DNA from: Streptomyces sp. DH-12
GTDB lineage: Bacteria > Actinomycetota > Actinomycetes > Streptomycetales > Streptomycetaceae
DNA length: 64,000 nt
Assembly (NCBI RefSeq): GCF_002899455.1
Contig: NZ_PPFB01000001.1
Coordinates: forward strand, 7,138,501 to 7,202,500
Direction of reading: 5' to 3'
Shown here: one piece after another, positions 26,043 to 35,270 of the stretch
Position numbering within the stretch: position 1 is the first letter of the stretch
Layout of the letters: each line of letters opens with the position of its first letter
Made by a program: the position numbers and the translations under genes
The notes under the pieces: model-generated
Told to the model about the DNA's origin: nothing
Database searches by the model: none
What the model saw: the letters and a program-made list of their open reading frames with translations, nothing else

Positions 26043-27245
26043 GTGAACACAACCCCGTCCCAGCTGACGATCGGTGTGGTGGCGCCGCTGACGGGACGCC
26101 TGGCGCCGCTGGGCAAGCCGCTGACGTACGTCTTGGAGACGCTCGCACCGCAGCTGGAGCACGTGCGCAACGGCAGCCGCCGTCATGACGTGACGGTCGC
26201 CGTGCGCGACAGCCGCTCCGACCCGGCGGCCGCCCGGCAGGCCGTCCGCGACCTGGTCGCCGCCGACGAGGCGCACGTCGTTCTGACCATGGCCGGAACC
26301 CAGGTACTGCCGGCCGTCGCCGACGCCTGCGAGGAACTGGGGGTTCCCTGCCTGTCGACCACCTTCCCCTGGCAGGCGTACGTGCACTCGCGCGGCGCCA
26401 CTCCCGGACACTCCTTCCAGTGGACCTACCACTTCGCGTGGGGCCTGGACGACATCGCCACCGTCTTCGCCCGGATGTGGGAGCAGACCGGCGTCCGGCA
26501 CGCCACCGTCGGCTGCCTGTGGAACGACGAGCTGCAGGGCGGTCTGTTGCGCCACGAGGAGTACGGCTTCGCCCCGGTGACCTCCGCGCGCGGACACACC
26601 TTGGTCGACCTCGGCTCCTACCGGGAACCAGCCACAGACCTCCAGGAGCAGGTCGGCCGGATGCGGGAACACGGCGCCGACATCGTGACCAGTGCAGCCA
26701 CCGCCGCCGACCTGGCCCTCTTCCACCGCCAGGCCCGCCAGGCCGGGCTGCGGCCCCGGTTGATCACCTGCTCGCGGTGGCTGACCTACCCCCACACCCA
26801 CACCACTTCCGTGCCGGGCGTCCACGCCGAACTCGCCGACGCACGCGTGGCGACCCTGGTCTACTGGAGCCCCGGCCACCCCTACCGCTCCAGCCTGGAC
26901 GGCACCACCTGCGCCGACCTCGCCCACGCCTACCAGCAGGACACCGGCGAATCCTGGCTGCAGCCCCTGGGACTGGCCCACGCCCTCGTGGAAACCGCCC
27001 ACCGCGCCCTCAGCACGGCCGACGACCCCACCGACCGCGCGGCCGTGGCCCGGGCCATCGCAGGCTCCACCTTCTCCACGATCGCGGGAACCCTCGACTG
27101 GAAGCAGGGCCCGACGCCCAACATCGCGCTCCTCCGCCTGTCCGGCGGCCAGTGGCACCAGGGCCCGAAAGGCCCCCGTCTCGCCATCGTCACCAACGCG
27201 GACACCCCCGAGGTCCCCGTCACCGGTGAACTCCTGCCGACGTGA
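26043..27245 (+). CDS. periplasmic-binding-protein-like (Leu/Ile/Val type) protein without signal peptide
   Basis: A 400-residue type I periplasmic-binding fold: QLTIGVVAPLTGRLAPLG at the start, VTVAVRDSRSDPAAARQAVRDLVAADEAHVVLTMAGT, then VPCLSTTFPWQAYV, and HADIVTSAATAADLALFHRQARQAGL type segments, with C-terminal LVETAHRAL and AGTLDWKQGPTPNIALL. This matches ABC-type branched-chain amino acid/urea receptor families (ANF-receptor domain). It begins straight at the first strand: no signal peptide, no lipobox and no ABC permease genes nearby. It may be a cytoplasmic ligand sensor or an orphan. Begins at GTG after AGGAAGC. Confidence 0.75.
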   Translation: MNTTPSQLTIGVVAPLTGRLAPLGKPLTYVLETLAPQLEHVRNGSRRHDVTVAVRDSRSDPAAARQAVRDLVAADEAHVVLTMAGTQVLPAVADACEELGVPCLSTTFPWQAYVHSRGATPGHSFQWTYHFAWGLDDIATVFARMWEQTGVRHATVGCLWNDELQGGLLRHEEYGFAPVTSARGHTLVDLGSYREPATDLQEQVGRMREHGADIVTSAATAADLALFHRQARQAGLRPRLITCSRWLTYPHTHTTSVPGVHAELADARVATLVYWSPGHPYRSSLDGTTCADLAHAYQQDTGESWLQPLGLAHALVETAHRALSTADDPTDRAAVARAIAGSTFSTIAGTLDWKQGPTPNIALLRLSGGQWHQGPKGPRLAIVTNADTPEVPVTGELLPT

Positions 27246-27792
27246 CAGACCGATGCCTGGCGCAAGGCGGGATCAACCAGGCTGGCGGAGCCGGGGGCTC
27301 TGGAGCGGGCAGGAAACCGGGTGCCCCCGCACCTCGAGTGGCCGGACCCAAAGGCGTCCCGCCGCGGGAGATCCGCATCACCGAGGAGGCCTTCCGGCGC
27401 GCCGACGAGGCACTCACCCGTGCCGTGGCCGCCGCCGACGGCCCGGTGGAACGCGTGGAGGCGTCCTGCCGGGAGAGACCGCGCCTCGGCGCCGGAGGCG
27501 CACACCGCCGGGCCGCCGCCCCCATGAACGCCGGCCTCCCGCCCGCCTGCCTGGAACGGCTGAGGGGACTCCGCCTGAAAAGGCCGCACCGTTCCGCGCG
27601 GCCGTCCGGGAGCTCGGTGACCCCGAGTCCGCCCTCACCGCGGATCTGATCGCCGGCACGCTCCACACGGCCCTGGCCGCCGTGGACGGCGGTGCGCCGG
27701 TCGGCACGGTCACCGAACGCACGCCGGCCCCGGTGCGCTGCTGCCTCGTTCCGCCTTGCGGTGCGGCCGCCGTACCGCAGGGCGGCCGCTGA
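27246..27792 (+). pseudogene. possible TetR-like regulator relic
   Basis: One plus-strand frame reads REIRITEEAFRRADEALTRAVAAADGPVERVEASC, and another reads EKAAPFRAAVRELGDPESALTADLIAGTLHTALAAV near 27580-27680. The two resemble successive helices of a TetR ligand-binding domain, separated by a frameshift and lacking any N-terminal HTH. The resemblance is weak and the call is tentative. Confidence 0.3.
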
Positions 27793-27907
27793 GGTCCCGT
27801 CACCGTGCGGCCGGACGAAGCCGCTGCCCGGCCGTCGGCACGGCGGTGCGGCGGGTCCGGCATGACGCCGGACCCGCCGCACCGACTCCCCCTCGGAACA
27901 GGGCTTC

Positions 27908-29380
27908 TCAGCGCTGCAGGGTCAGCAGGCCCGGGCGGTAGGGCAGCAGGCCGTAGTCACCTCCCGAGTTGGGGCTGCGCCCCTGGTACAGCAGCTGCAG
28001 GTTGCAGGGGTCGACGGTCATGGTCTGGTCGGCGCTGGTACGGAGCAGCTCGCCGTGGCTGATGTCGTTGGTCCAGGTGGCGCCGCTGTTGGCCTTGCCG
28101 GCGAAGGGGTTGCTCTCGGTCGCTGCCTGGGGCGTCCAGGTGCCGTTGAGGCTGGTCGCCGTGAACGAGCGGAAGTACCGGCCCTGCGAGCCGATCGCCT
28201 CGACGATCATGAGGTAGCGGTTCTGGCCCTGGAGTTTGTAGACCTGCGGGGCTTCGAACAGGTTGTTCGTCGTGTCGCTCATGACCACGGTCGAGGTCGA
28301 GCCGAAGCTGCCGGGGAAGTTCCCGATCGGCATGCTCGCCCGGTAGATCTTGCCGTTGTCGCCGGCGAAGAACAGGTACATGTGCGTGCCGTCACCGATG
28401 AGTGCCTGGTCGATGGGCCCCGTTCCGGAGCCGGAGATGCTCCCGGAGAACAGCACCTGCTCGGACGACCAGCCGTTGGGGTTGGTGGGATCGGTCGACG
28501 TCCGGTAGGAGAAGGCGGTGCCGCCCCACTGGTAGGCCAGCACCCAGATGTTCTTCGGCGCGAAGTAGAAGAGGCTGGGCGCGACCGTGGAGCTGTTCAT
28601 CGCGTTCTGGCTCGCCGAGCCCATCTCCGACCAGGCTCCGAACAGGCCGAAGTTCATCGAACCCCAACGCGTCCCGGTGTCGTGCGTGGTCGCGTAGACG
28701 AGCTGCTTGCCGTTGTAGGGGGCGACGGTGAAGTCCTTGAGCGACACCCATCCCTGCCGGGGCTGCGCCAGGGGGCCGGTCGAGCTCCAGCGGTAGCTCG
28801 ACGGCAGGTCGCAGGAGCCGGGGTTGCCGGTGTCCGAACCGACCTTGACGAGCTGCCACTGCTGGTTGGTCCCGCCCCAGTCGTCGTACTGGACGACGTT
28901 CGCGTTGTCGGCGGTGGAGGCGCCCTGCACCTCGAGGGCCTTGCCGCTGTGGCGCGAGATGAGGCGTACGTGGCCGTCCGAGCTGTCGGCCAGCCGCCAC
29001 TGCTGGTTGGCGGCGTTCAGATCGGTCCACTGGACGATCGAACCGCCGTTCGCGGTGGACCAGTTGTAGACGTCCAGCACCTTGCCGGAGTGGCGGGACT
29101 TGATCCGGTAGTAGCCGTTGCCGGAATCGACGAACTGCCACTGCTGCTGGGCCTGGTCGTTCCTCGTCCACTGGGTGACCCGGGCACCGTCGTTCGTGGC
29201 CAGGTTGTAGACGTCCAGCGCCTTGCCGCTGTTGCGGTTGACCAGCACGTACGAGGCGTTGGGATCCACGGTCGCGGCCTCGGCGGGCTGGGCTCCGAGG
29301 AAGGTGGCCAACAGCAGCAGGGGGGCGAGGACACCGAGCAAACGTCTGGGACGGACCGGAAGTGCGTGGCGAAGCCACAT
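27908..29380 (-). CDS. secreted GH62 alpha-L-arabinofuranosidase with N-terminal CBM13
   Basis: A 490-residue protein with GGAGG before the ATG. Residues 1-40 are a signal peptide (RRLLGVLAPLLLLATFLGAQPAEA). Residues about 45-170 are a ricin-type (CBM13) trefoil with three QQW repeats (QQQWQFVDSGNGYY, NQQWRLADSSDGH, NQQWQLVKVG). The GH62 domain follows: YRWSSTGPLAQPRQGWVSLKDFTVAPYNGKQLVYAT (catalytic Asp in LKDF), and later GPIDQALIGDGTHMYLFF and NNLFEAPQVYKL (Glu). It removes arabinose side chains from arabinoxylan outside the cell. Divergent from the GH10 xylanase gene. A 14-G tract lies in its leader. Confidence 0.92.
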   Translation of the reverse strand: MWLRHALPVRPRRLLGVLAPLLLLATFLGAQPAEAATVDPNASYVLVNRNSGKALDVYNLATNDGARVTQWTRNDQAQQQWQFVDSGNGYYRIKSRHSGKVLDVYNWSTANGGSIVQWTDLNAANQQWRLADSSDGHVRLISRHSGKALEVQGASTADNANVVQYDDWGGTNQQWQLVKVGSDTGNPGSCDLPSSYRWSSTGPLAQPRQGWVSLKDFTVAPYNGKQLVYATTHDTGTRWGSMNFGLFGAWSEMGSASQNAMNSSTVAPSLFYFAPKNIWVLAYQWGGTAFSYRTSTDPTNPNGWSSEQVLFSGSISGSGTGPIDQALIGDGTHMYLFFAGDNGKIYRASMPIGNFPGSFGSTSTVVMSDTTNNLFEAPQVYKLQGQNRYLMIVEAIGSQGRYFRSFTATSLNGTWTPQAATESNPFAGKANSGATWTNDISHGELLRTSADQTMTVDPCNLQLLYQGRSPNSGGDYGLLPYRPGLLTLQR

Positions 29381-29399
29381 CGGAGGGCCTCCTCGAAGT

Positions 29400-29413
29400 G
29401 GGGGGGGGGGGGG
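29400..29413. repeat. 14-bp poly-G tract in the GH62 leader
   Basis: Fourteen consecutive G residues (C on the GH62 coding strand), about 20-33 bp before the GH62 ATG. Such tracts are slippage-prone, and this one lies between the promoter and the ribosome-binding site. It could also be a sequencing artefact in length. Confidence 0.6.
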
Positions 29414-29462
29414 AGATGACGCCGGCGACCGGCGGAGCGGCGACCGAGCAGGACGAAAAGGG

Positions 29463-29608
29463 TTCGAATGTTTCGAAGTGATCCCGGCTCTGTGACGCCA
29501 CAAGGTAGAAAGCGGAGGGTCTCCGGTCAAGGCCTGCCATCGATCTGGCTGCAAACAACCGCTAGTTCGGGGCCCGGCGAGCGCCTGAACGCGGATCCGA
29601 AAGTTTCG
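29463..29608. promoter_or_regulatory. paired GAAA/TTTC operator-like sites in the xylan divergent region
   Basis: TTCGAATGTTTCGAA lies at 29463-29477 on the GH62 side and CGAAAGTTTCG at 29598-29608 on the GH10 side. Both are short inverted repeats of the CGAAA/TTTCG type. This resembles a repeat described upstream of streptomycete xylanase genes and linked to repression in the absence of xylan. The regulator is not encoded in this window next to them. Confidence 0.5.
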
Positions 29609-29641
29609 AAAGGGGAATGGAAAGTTTTTCTGTCGTGAGGG

Positions 29642-29670
29642 TTGACGCGTACTCAGCAACCCCCAATCAT
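29642..29670 (+). promoter_or_regulatory. candidate -35/-10 promoter for the GH10 xylanase
   Basis: TTGACG (29642-29647), 17-bp spacer, AATCAT (29665-29670) matches four of six -10 positions. It lies just downstream of the CGAAAGTTTCG site, so a repressor there could block it. It would give a leader of about 175 bases before the ATG. Confidence 0.45.
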
Positions 29671-29851
29671 CTGTCTGGCAACACGACCGCAGTTCGACAT
29701 GTCGAACCACCTGTCTTGTGCGGACATGCCGCACCGCAGAGCCGCGCACAGCTGCACGACGGATCCACGTACCGCAGGCAGCTCCTGCGGGTTCCCCCGG
29801 ACCCGCGCTGTCGGCCGGGCGGTCCGTCACACCTACCTTGGAGGCACAGCA

Positions 29852-31303
29852 ATGGGCTCCTATGCCCTCCCCAGAGCCGCCCTCCGGCGGAAGTTCCGCG
29901 TTCTGCTCCCCACGCTGCTCGTCGGCGCCCTCGGTGCGGTCGGCGCACTGGCCGCACCGCCGCCGGCCGCCCAGGCCGCGGAATCGACCCTCGGCGCCGC
30001 CGCGGCGCAGAGCGGCCGTTACTTCGGCGTGGCCATCGCCGCGAACCGGCTGAGCGACTCGACGTACGCGTCCATCGCGGCCCGTGAGTTCAACTCGGTG
30101 ACGGCCGAGAACGAGATGAAGATCGACGCCACCCAGCCGCAGCGGGGCCAGTTCAACTTCACCAACGCCGACCGCGTCTACAACTGGGCGGTGCAGAACG
30201 GCAAGGAGGTCCGCGGCCACACGCTGGCCTGGCACTCCCAGCAGCCCGGCTGGATGCAGAGCCTCAGCGGCAGCGCGCTGCGCCAGGCGATGATCGACCA
30301 CATCAAGGGCGTGATGGCCCACTACAAAGGCAAGATCGCGCAGTGGGACGTGGTGAACGAGGCCTTCGCGGACGGCAGTTCGGGAGCCCGACGCGACTCC
30401 AACCTGGAGCGCACCGGCAGCGACTGGATCGAGGTCGCCTTCCGCACCGCGCGGGCCGCCGACCCGTCCGCCAAGCTCTGCTACAACGACTACAACGTCG
30501 AGAACTGGACCTGGGCCAAGACCCAGGCCATGTACCGCATGGTGAAGGACTTCAAGCAGCGCGGCGTGCCGATCGACTGCGTCGGCTTCCAGTCGCACTT
30601 CAACAGCGGCAGCCCCTACAACAGCAACTTCCGCACCACCCTGCAGGAGTTCGCCGCGCTCGGGGTCGACGTGGCCGTCACCGAGCTCGACATCCAGGGT
30701 GCCTCGCCGACGACCTACGCCGCCGTGGTCAACGACTGCCTGGCGGTCTCCCGCTGCCTCGGCGTCACCGTCTGGGGCGTCCGCGACAGCGACTCCTGGC
30801 GCCCGGAGCACACGCCGCTGCTGTTCAACAACGACGGCAGCAAGAAGCAGGCGTACAACGCGGTGCTGAACGCCCTCAACGGGGGCGACGGCGGCAACCC
30901 GGACCCGGACCCGGAGCCCGGTGACGGCACCTCCATCAAGGGCGTCGGCTCGGGCCGCTGCCTGGACGTGCCCAACGCCAGCACCACCGACGGCACGCAG
31001 GTCCAGCTCTACGACTGCAACAACCGCACCAACCAGCAGTGGACGCTGACCAGCTCCGGTGAGCTCAGGGTCTACGGCAACAAGTGCCTGGACGCCGCCG
31101 GCACCGGCAACGGCGCCAAGGTCCAGATCTACAGCTGCTGGGGCGGCGACAACCAGAAGTGGCGCCTGAACTCCGACGGCACCATCGTCGGCGTCCAGTC
31201 CGGCCGCTGCCTCGACGCCGTCGGCGCCGGCACCGCCAACGGCACCCAGATCCAGCTCTACTCCTGCTCGAACGGCAGCAACCAGCGCTGGACCCGCGCC
31301 TGA
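29852..31303 (+). CDS. xlnA: secreted GH10 endo-1,4-beta-xylanase with C-terminal CBM13
   Basis: A 483-residue enzyme after GGAGG. Residues 1-42 are a signal peptide (FRVLLPTLLVGALGAVGALAAPPPAAQA). Residues 43-340 are the GH10 barrel: FNSVTAENEMKIDATQP, WHSQQPGWM, WDVVNEAFADG with acid/base Glu170, and VAVTELDIQG with nucleophile Glu278. The spacing equals that of Streptomyces lividans XlnA (E128 and E236 after signal removal). A linker GNPDPDPEPGDG leads to a ricin-type CBM13 with three repeats (QQWTL, QKWRL, QRWTR). It cuts xylan chains outside the cell. All key residues intact. Confidence 0.95.
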   Translation: MGSYALPRAALRRKFRVLLPTLLVGALGAVGALAAPPPAAQAAESTLGAAAAQSGRYFGVAIAANRLSDSTYASIAAREFNSVTAENEMKIDATQPQRGQFNFTNADRVYNWAVQNGKEVRGHTLAWHSQQPGWMQSLSGSALRQAMIDHIKGVMAHYKGKIAQWDVVNEAFADGSSGARRDSNLERTGSDWIEVAFRTARAADPSAKLCYNDYNVENWTWAKTQAMYRMVKDFKQRGVPIDCVGFQSHFNSGSPYNSNFRTTLQEFAALGVDVAVTELDIQGASPTTYAAVVNDCLAVSRCLGVTVWGVRDSDSWRPEHTPLLFNNDGSKKQAYNAVLNALNGGDGGNPDPDPEPGDGTSIKGVGSGRCLDVPNASTTDGTQVQLYDCNNRTNQQWTLTSSGELRVYGNKCLDAAGTGNGAKVQIYSCWGGDNQKWRLNSDGTIVGVQSGRCLDAVGAGTANGTQIQLYSCSNGSNQRWTRA

Positions 31304-31429
31304 CACGTCCTGCGCGAGGGCACCCCTGATGCGCGCGAGGGCCGCCGCCGTCGAGGCGGCGGCCCTCACCGACCGGACCGCCGTGCCGGAGCGAGCGGTG
31401 CCCGGCAGCCCGAAGGGAACACGTTTTCC

Positions 31430-32965
31430 GTGCGCGTGTACGACAACCCGGTGATCAGCGGGTTCCACCCCGATCCGAGCGTGTGCCGGGTCGGTGACGA
31501 CTACTACCTGGTGTGCTCCAGCTTCGAGTACGTTCCCGGGCTGCCGCTCTTCCACAGCCGGGACCTCGTGCACTGGGAGCAGATCGGCAACGTGCTGGAC
31601 CGTCCCGCACAACTGCCGCTGCCCCTCCCCGGCACCAAGGCGTCCGGGGGCCTCTACGCCCCCACGCTCCGCCATCACGACGGCCGTTACTGGGTGATCA
31701 ACACCAACATCGACGGCGGCGGAAACTTCGTCGTCACGGCCGAGCGGCCCGAGGGGCCGTGGAGCGACCCGGTGTGGATCGACCTGGAAGGGATCGACCC
31801 CGACCTGGCGTGGGAGGAGGACGGCACCTGCTGGTGCGCCTTCTCCGGCCCCGCAGGAGGCATCAACATGGCCAGGATCGACCCCGCCGGGGGAAAGGTG
31901 CTGGAGGGGCCCTTCGCCACCTGGTCCGGCAGCGGCCTGAAGTTCCCCGAGGCACCGCACCTGTACCGCATCGGCGACTGGTGGTACCTGCTCATCGCGG
32001 AGGGCGGCACGGAACGCGGCCACGCCGTGTCCGTGGCCCGCAGCCGCTCGCCGCGCGGCCCCTGGGAGGGCGCACCCGGCAACCCCCTGCTGTCCCACAG
32101 CGGCACCGCCCGCCCGATCCAGAACACCGGCCACGCCGACCTGGTGCAGGCCCCCGACGGCAGCTGGTGGACGGTGCTGCTCGGCGTCCGCCCGCGCGGC
32201 TTCACACCCGACGTGCACGTCCTCGGCCGTGAGACGTTCCTGACCCCCGTGGAGTGGGACGGGGACGGCTGGCCCGTCGTCGCGCCCGTCCCCGAACGGC
32301 ACTCCGCGCCGGGCGGCGTCTGGCACCCCGTCCCGGCCCCGCCCGCCCGCGACGACTTCGACGGGCCGGCTCTCGCACCGCACTGGATCTCGCCGTTCAC
32401 CCGCCCGGAGGGCTCCTGGTCGCTCACCGAGCGCCCCGGCCACCTGGTCCTGCACGCGACCGGCCCCACCCTCGACCGCCCCGGCTACACCTTCGTCGGC
32501 CGCCGCCAGCAGCACCACGACTGCCGCGTCACCGCCCTGACCGACCCGGGCACGGGACGCGGCGGCCTGTGCGTGCGCCTGGACGAGGCCCACCACTACG
32601 AGATCGAGGCCGGGGGCGGGGAGGTCCGCGTCGTCGCCCGGATCGGGCCACTGCGCCAGACCGTGGCCCAGCGCTCCGTCCCGGCCGGGCCGCTGCCCCT
32701 CACCGTCACGGTCCGGACGGCCGGCCTCGTGCCCGCGTCACCCGAACTCACCGACGGCGGGACCACGGGCCCCGACACCATCGCCTTCCATCTCGGCGGT
32801 CCCGACGCCCCGGGCGCCCGGCCGCTCGCCGAACTGGACGGGCGCTACCTGTCCACCGAGGTCGCCTGCGGCTTCACCGGCCGCGTCATCGGCATGTACG
32901 CCACCGAGGGCACGGTCGCCTTCGACTGGTTCGAGTACGTCCCCGCCCCGGCGACCACCGGATGA
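31430..32965 (+). CDS. GH43 beta-xylosidase/arabinofuranosidase (intracellular)
   Basis: A 511-residue protein from GTG 31430. The N-terminal five-bladed propeller opens NPVISGFHPDPSVCRVGDDYYLVCSSFEYVPGLPLFHSRDLVHW with the base Asp in HPDPS. The pKa-modulating Asp lies in EGIDPDLAW and the acid Glu in KFPEAPHLYRIGDWWYLL. Residues about 320-505 form a C-terminal beta sandwich typical of xylosidase-type GH43 (FDGPALAPHW, FVGRRQQH, FDWFEYVP). No signal peptide, so it acts on imported xylo-oligosaccharides in the cytoplasm. It lies 126 bp after the xylanase on the same strand and is probably co-regulated. Confidence 0.9.
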   Translation: MRVYDNPVISGFHPDPSVCRVGDDYYLVCSSFEYVPGLPLFHSRDLVHWEQIGNVLDRPAQLPLPLPGTKASGGLYAPTLRHHDGRYWVINTNIDGGGNFVVTAERPEGPWSDPVWIDLEGIDPDLAWEEDGTCWCAFSGPAGGINMARIDPAGGKVLEGPFATWSGSGLKFPEAPHLYRIGDWWYLLIAEGGTERGHAVSVARSRSPRGPWEGAPGNPLLSHSGTARPIQNTGHADLVQAPDGSWWTVLLGVRPRGFTPDVHVLGRETFLTPVEWDGDGWPVVAPVPERHSAPGGVWHPVPAPPARDDFDGPALAPHWISPFTRPEGSWSLTERPGHLVLHATGPTLDRPGYTFVGRRQQHHDCRVTALTDPGTGRGGLCVRLDEAHHYEIEAGGGEVRVVARIGPLRQTVAQRSVPAGPLPLTVTVRTAGLVPASPELTDGGTTGPDTIAFHLGGPDAPGARPLAELDGRYLSTEVACGFTGRVIGMYATEGTVAFDWFEYVPAPATTG

Positions 32966-33102
32966 CGCGCGCGTGCGCGGCGTGTGCGTGCGAGCGGGAC
33001 CCGCTTCACGAGGGGGCCCGTACGCGGCCGGTTCGACCCCGGCCGAGGCGCCTCCCGGTCCCCGGAGTCCCCTCGGTCCGTTGGGCTGCTGACTTCGGCT
33101 TG

Positions 33103-33588
33103 TCAGGGTGAGGCTGGTTCGTCGAGGGCCGGGCCGGTGCCGGCTATGAAGCCGTCGAGGGTGCCGGACCGGCACTGCAGGCGCTTGAGCCGGTTGCGCA
33201 CGAGGGCTTCGAGCCGGCCCAGGGCGACGACGACGAGGTTGGCCAGACTGCGTTTGACGTACGCCCACCCCCTCTCGGCCGGGTCCAGGTCCGGTGAGTA
33301 CGCGGGCAGCAGGAACACCCTCAGCCACTCACGCTCGGCGACCGGATCCTGCATCGTGCGGGAGACGCGGGTGTTCAGCCGGCCCCGGACCAGCACGACC
33401 GGTGCCTTGGCGAGCTGGTGGACGCCGTCGATCAATGCGATGAAGTCCCGCTCACCCCTGCTGCGGCGCGTGTTCTTGCCCGCTCGGTGGGTGCGCAGGC
33501 GGTGACACGGCCGGATGCGGGAACCGGGCCGCATCGCGATCAGCCCGGCCACCGACAGGCGTCCCGGGCGGCGCCCGCTGACGGTCAC
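33103..33588 (-). pseudogene. IS630-family transposase, C-terminal relic
   Basis: The last 160 residues carry IS630 signatures: PVVLVRGRLNTRVSRTM, FLLPAYSPDLDPAERGWAYVKRSLANL and LQCRSGTLDGFIAGTGPAL. The second catalytic Asp, normally in VLVWDNLNTH, is changed (VLVRGRLNTR) and the first third including the HTH is absent, so it is inactive. The final Glu (PAERGW) remains. Confidence 0.75.
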
Positions 33589-34125
33589 GACCAGGGGTGT
33601 CCGCGCCGTCTCCTGGGGGCGCCCCCCGGCGGAGCCTGGGGGAGTGCGTCCTTTGGGCGGCCGGCGGGTGAACCCGGCTCCGTCCTCGCGGCGGAGGCAG
33701 TCCCCGCAGGCCGCCCGGGCTCTTTCACCTCCGCCAGGCCGCCTCCTTCCACGCGGTGACGGCCTGCTCGTCGCGTCCGGCGACTCGCCGAGCGCGCCCC
33801 CGCGGTCCGCCGCCGGAGGGAATCCGAACGTTCAAGGCTCCAAGATCATCCCGTGGCCCCTTCCGGGCTTACCTCGGTGATCCCCCTCCGGGGCGACACC
33901 GGCGAGACGTACGGCTACGAGAACGCCGCGTTCTCCACTCGTGACCAGCAGCACGGCCTCGTGCTCGCGTACCGCCCGACGACCACCCGCGACGGCGCAG
34001 AGGCCCGGGTACGCCATGTCATCCCCCGTAAGGACACGTGCCGCTCCGCCGCGGGGGCCGGGCTGCTACGGCAGCCCGGCCCCCGTCCCCCGGTTTCCCC
34101 GTTCCCCCGTTGTTCTCCTACGGAT
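33589..34125. other. gap without an intact gene
   Basis: One plus-strand frame from about 33853 reads [42 protein letters not shown], which looks like a protein fragment, but no family was recognised and no start or continuation exists. A G/C-rich inverted stretch near 34040-34100 (CGGGGGCCGGGCTGC ... GGCAGCCCGGCCCC) could be a terminator for the plus-strand direction. The rest is featureless. Confidence 0.4.
34038..34085. terminator. GC-rich inverted repeat, probable terminator
   Basis: GGGGCCGGGCTGC and GCAGCCCGGCCCC are complementary arms with a short TACG loop near 34054-34083. It has no T-run, as is common for streptomycete terminators. It sits between the IS630 relic region and the end of the minus-strand secreted-protein gene and could serve that gene. 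Confidence 0.55.
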
Positions 34126-34593
34126 CTAGCTCATGGAGTCCGAGGCACAGCGGGACCCGCTGTCCCACGGGTACTTCTTGCCCAGGCAGACGTACACACG
34201 GACCGTCCCGCTGCCCGCCCCGTTGGACTCCCAGGAAATGGGCTCCCCGCCGGAGGCGGAGGTGTCGTCCACTGCGAGCGGACCGTAGCGGCCGTTCGCG
34301 TCCACGACGTATGCGCGGGCCGCGGCGCCGTCGGCCTGGTGGTCCTGTACGTAGTTGTAGTAGCCGTCGTCGAAGTAGGCGTGTCCGCTGCTGGGCTTGC
34401 ACACGGTCGCCCGCACGGTGCCGCCGGACAGCCCGTGGGAGTTGGCCACGGTGGCGCGCACCGTCTCGCAGCGGACGGCGGCGTGGGCCTGGGCCGGCAG
34501 CGCGAGACCGAGGGCGAACAGGGCCGTGGTCACTCCGGTCAGCGAGGCAGTGGCCCGCCAGGTGCCTCTTGCCATCGTTCGAGTCCTTTTCAT
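34126..34593 (-). CDS. small secreted protein, function unknown
   Basis: A 155-residue protein with GGGAAAA before the ATG. A signal peptide occupies residues 1-40 ([12 protein letters not shown], hydrophobic [21 protein letters not shown]). The mature part holds four cysteines (VRCETV, ATVCKP, YVCLGK, SRCASD), likely two disulfides, and aromatic segments [11 protein letters not shown] and [20 protein letters not shown] suggesting a small beta-rich fold. No family recognised. It precedes another small secreted protein in a tandem arrangement on the same strand. Confidence 0.7.
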
Positions 34594-34658
34594 CGGTTTT
34601 CCCGGTGGCCGGTGATGGTGATGGTGATGGTGCGGGTGCGGGTGCCGGTGCCCGCAGG

Positions 34659-35054
34659 TCAGGCGGCCCAGCTGCCGGTGGACTTCGCGTCCGAGCGGAA
34701 CTCGAAGGCGAACAGGGCGCCGTCCCGCACGTTCCTCGCGATGACGTTCCACTGCCCGGCGCGGGCGAGGGTGTAGTTCGCCTGGCACTCCAGGCGGCCG
34801 TCGGTCTCGAAGCAGACCTTCACGTAGCGGTTCGTGTTGGGCTTGATGTTGATGTCGGCACACGCGCTTGAGGTGCTGAACACATCGCCCGCCGGGAGCC
34901 AGTACGTTCCGGCCGGCTTGAGGTAGCTGTTCGCGCCGCCGTAGCAGGAAGCCGACGCGGTGTCGTGTGCCTGGGCCGCCGGAGCGAGGCCGAGGGCGCC
35001 GCCCGCGAGCACGGCCGATATCGCGGTCGCGGCGATGCGCTGACGCATGGGCAT
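34659..35054 (-). CDS. small secreted protein, function unknown
   Basis: A 131-residue protein preceded by GGGGGACACC. Signal peptide residues 1-29 ([28 protein letters not shown]). The mature part has four cysteines ([27 protein letters not shown]) and the pattern [29 protein letters not shown], then RYVKVCFE and [18 protein letters not shown]. This is a beta-rich extracellular protein type common in streptomycetes but unassigned. It is followed by the gene at 34126-34593. Confidence 0.7.
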
Positions 35055-35270
35055 GAGGTGTCCCCCTGGGATCGACGAGTCGGGTGGGTGGGTGCTCCGG
35101 CCGGGGCAGCACCGAGCCTGCCGGGACGGGCCGGACGGGGACAAGAGCCGTCGCTGTCCCGGACAGCTCACTGACTGTCCGGCCTGGTCAGCGCCTTGTC
35201 CGGGTCCTGTCCGGATCATGAGGACCGTGGCGGGAAACGGGATTGTGCGGCCGATCGAGCAGGGCCGACG

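Noticed and set aside
27908..32596. A 1562-residue open frame on the minus strand
   Set aside because: Only its C-terminal 490 residues (27908-29380) are a real GH62 protein with a signal peptide and ribosome-binding site. The rest is antisense to the GH10 and GH43 genes and open only because of codon-position GC bias.
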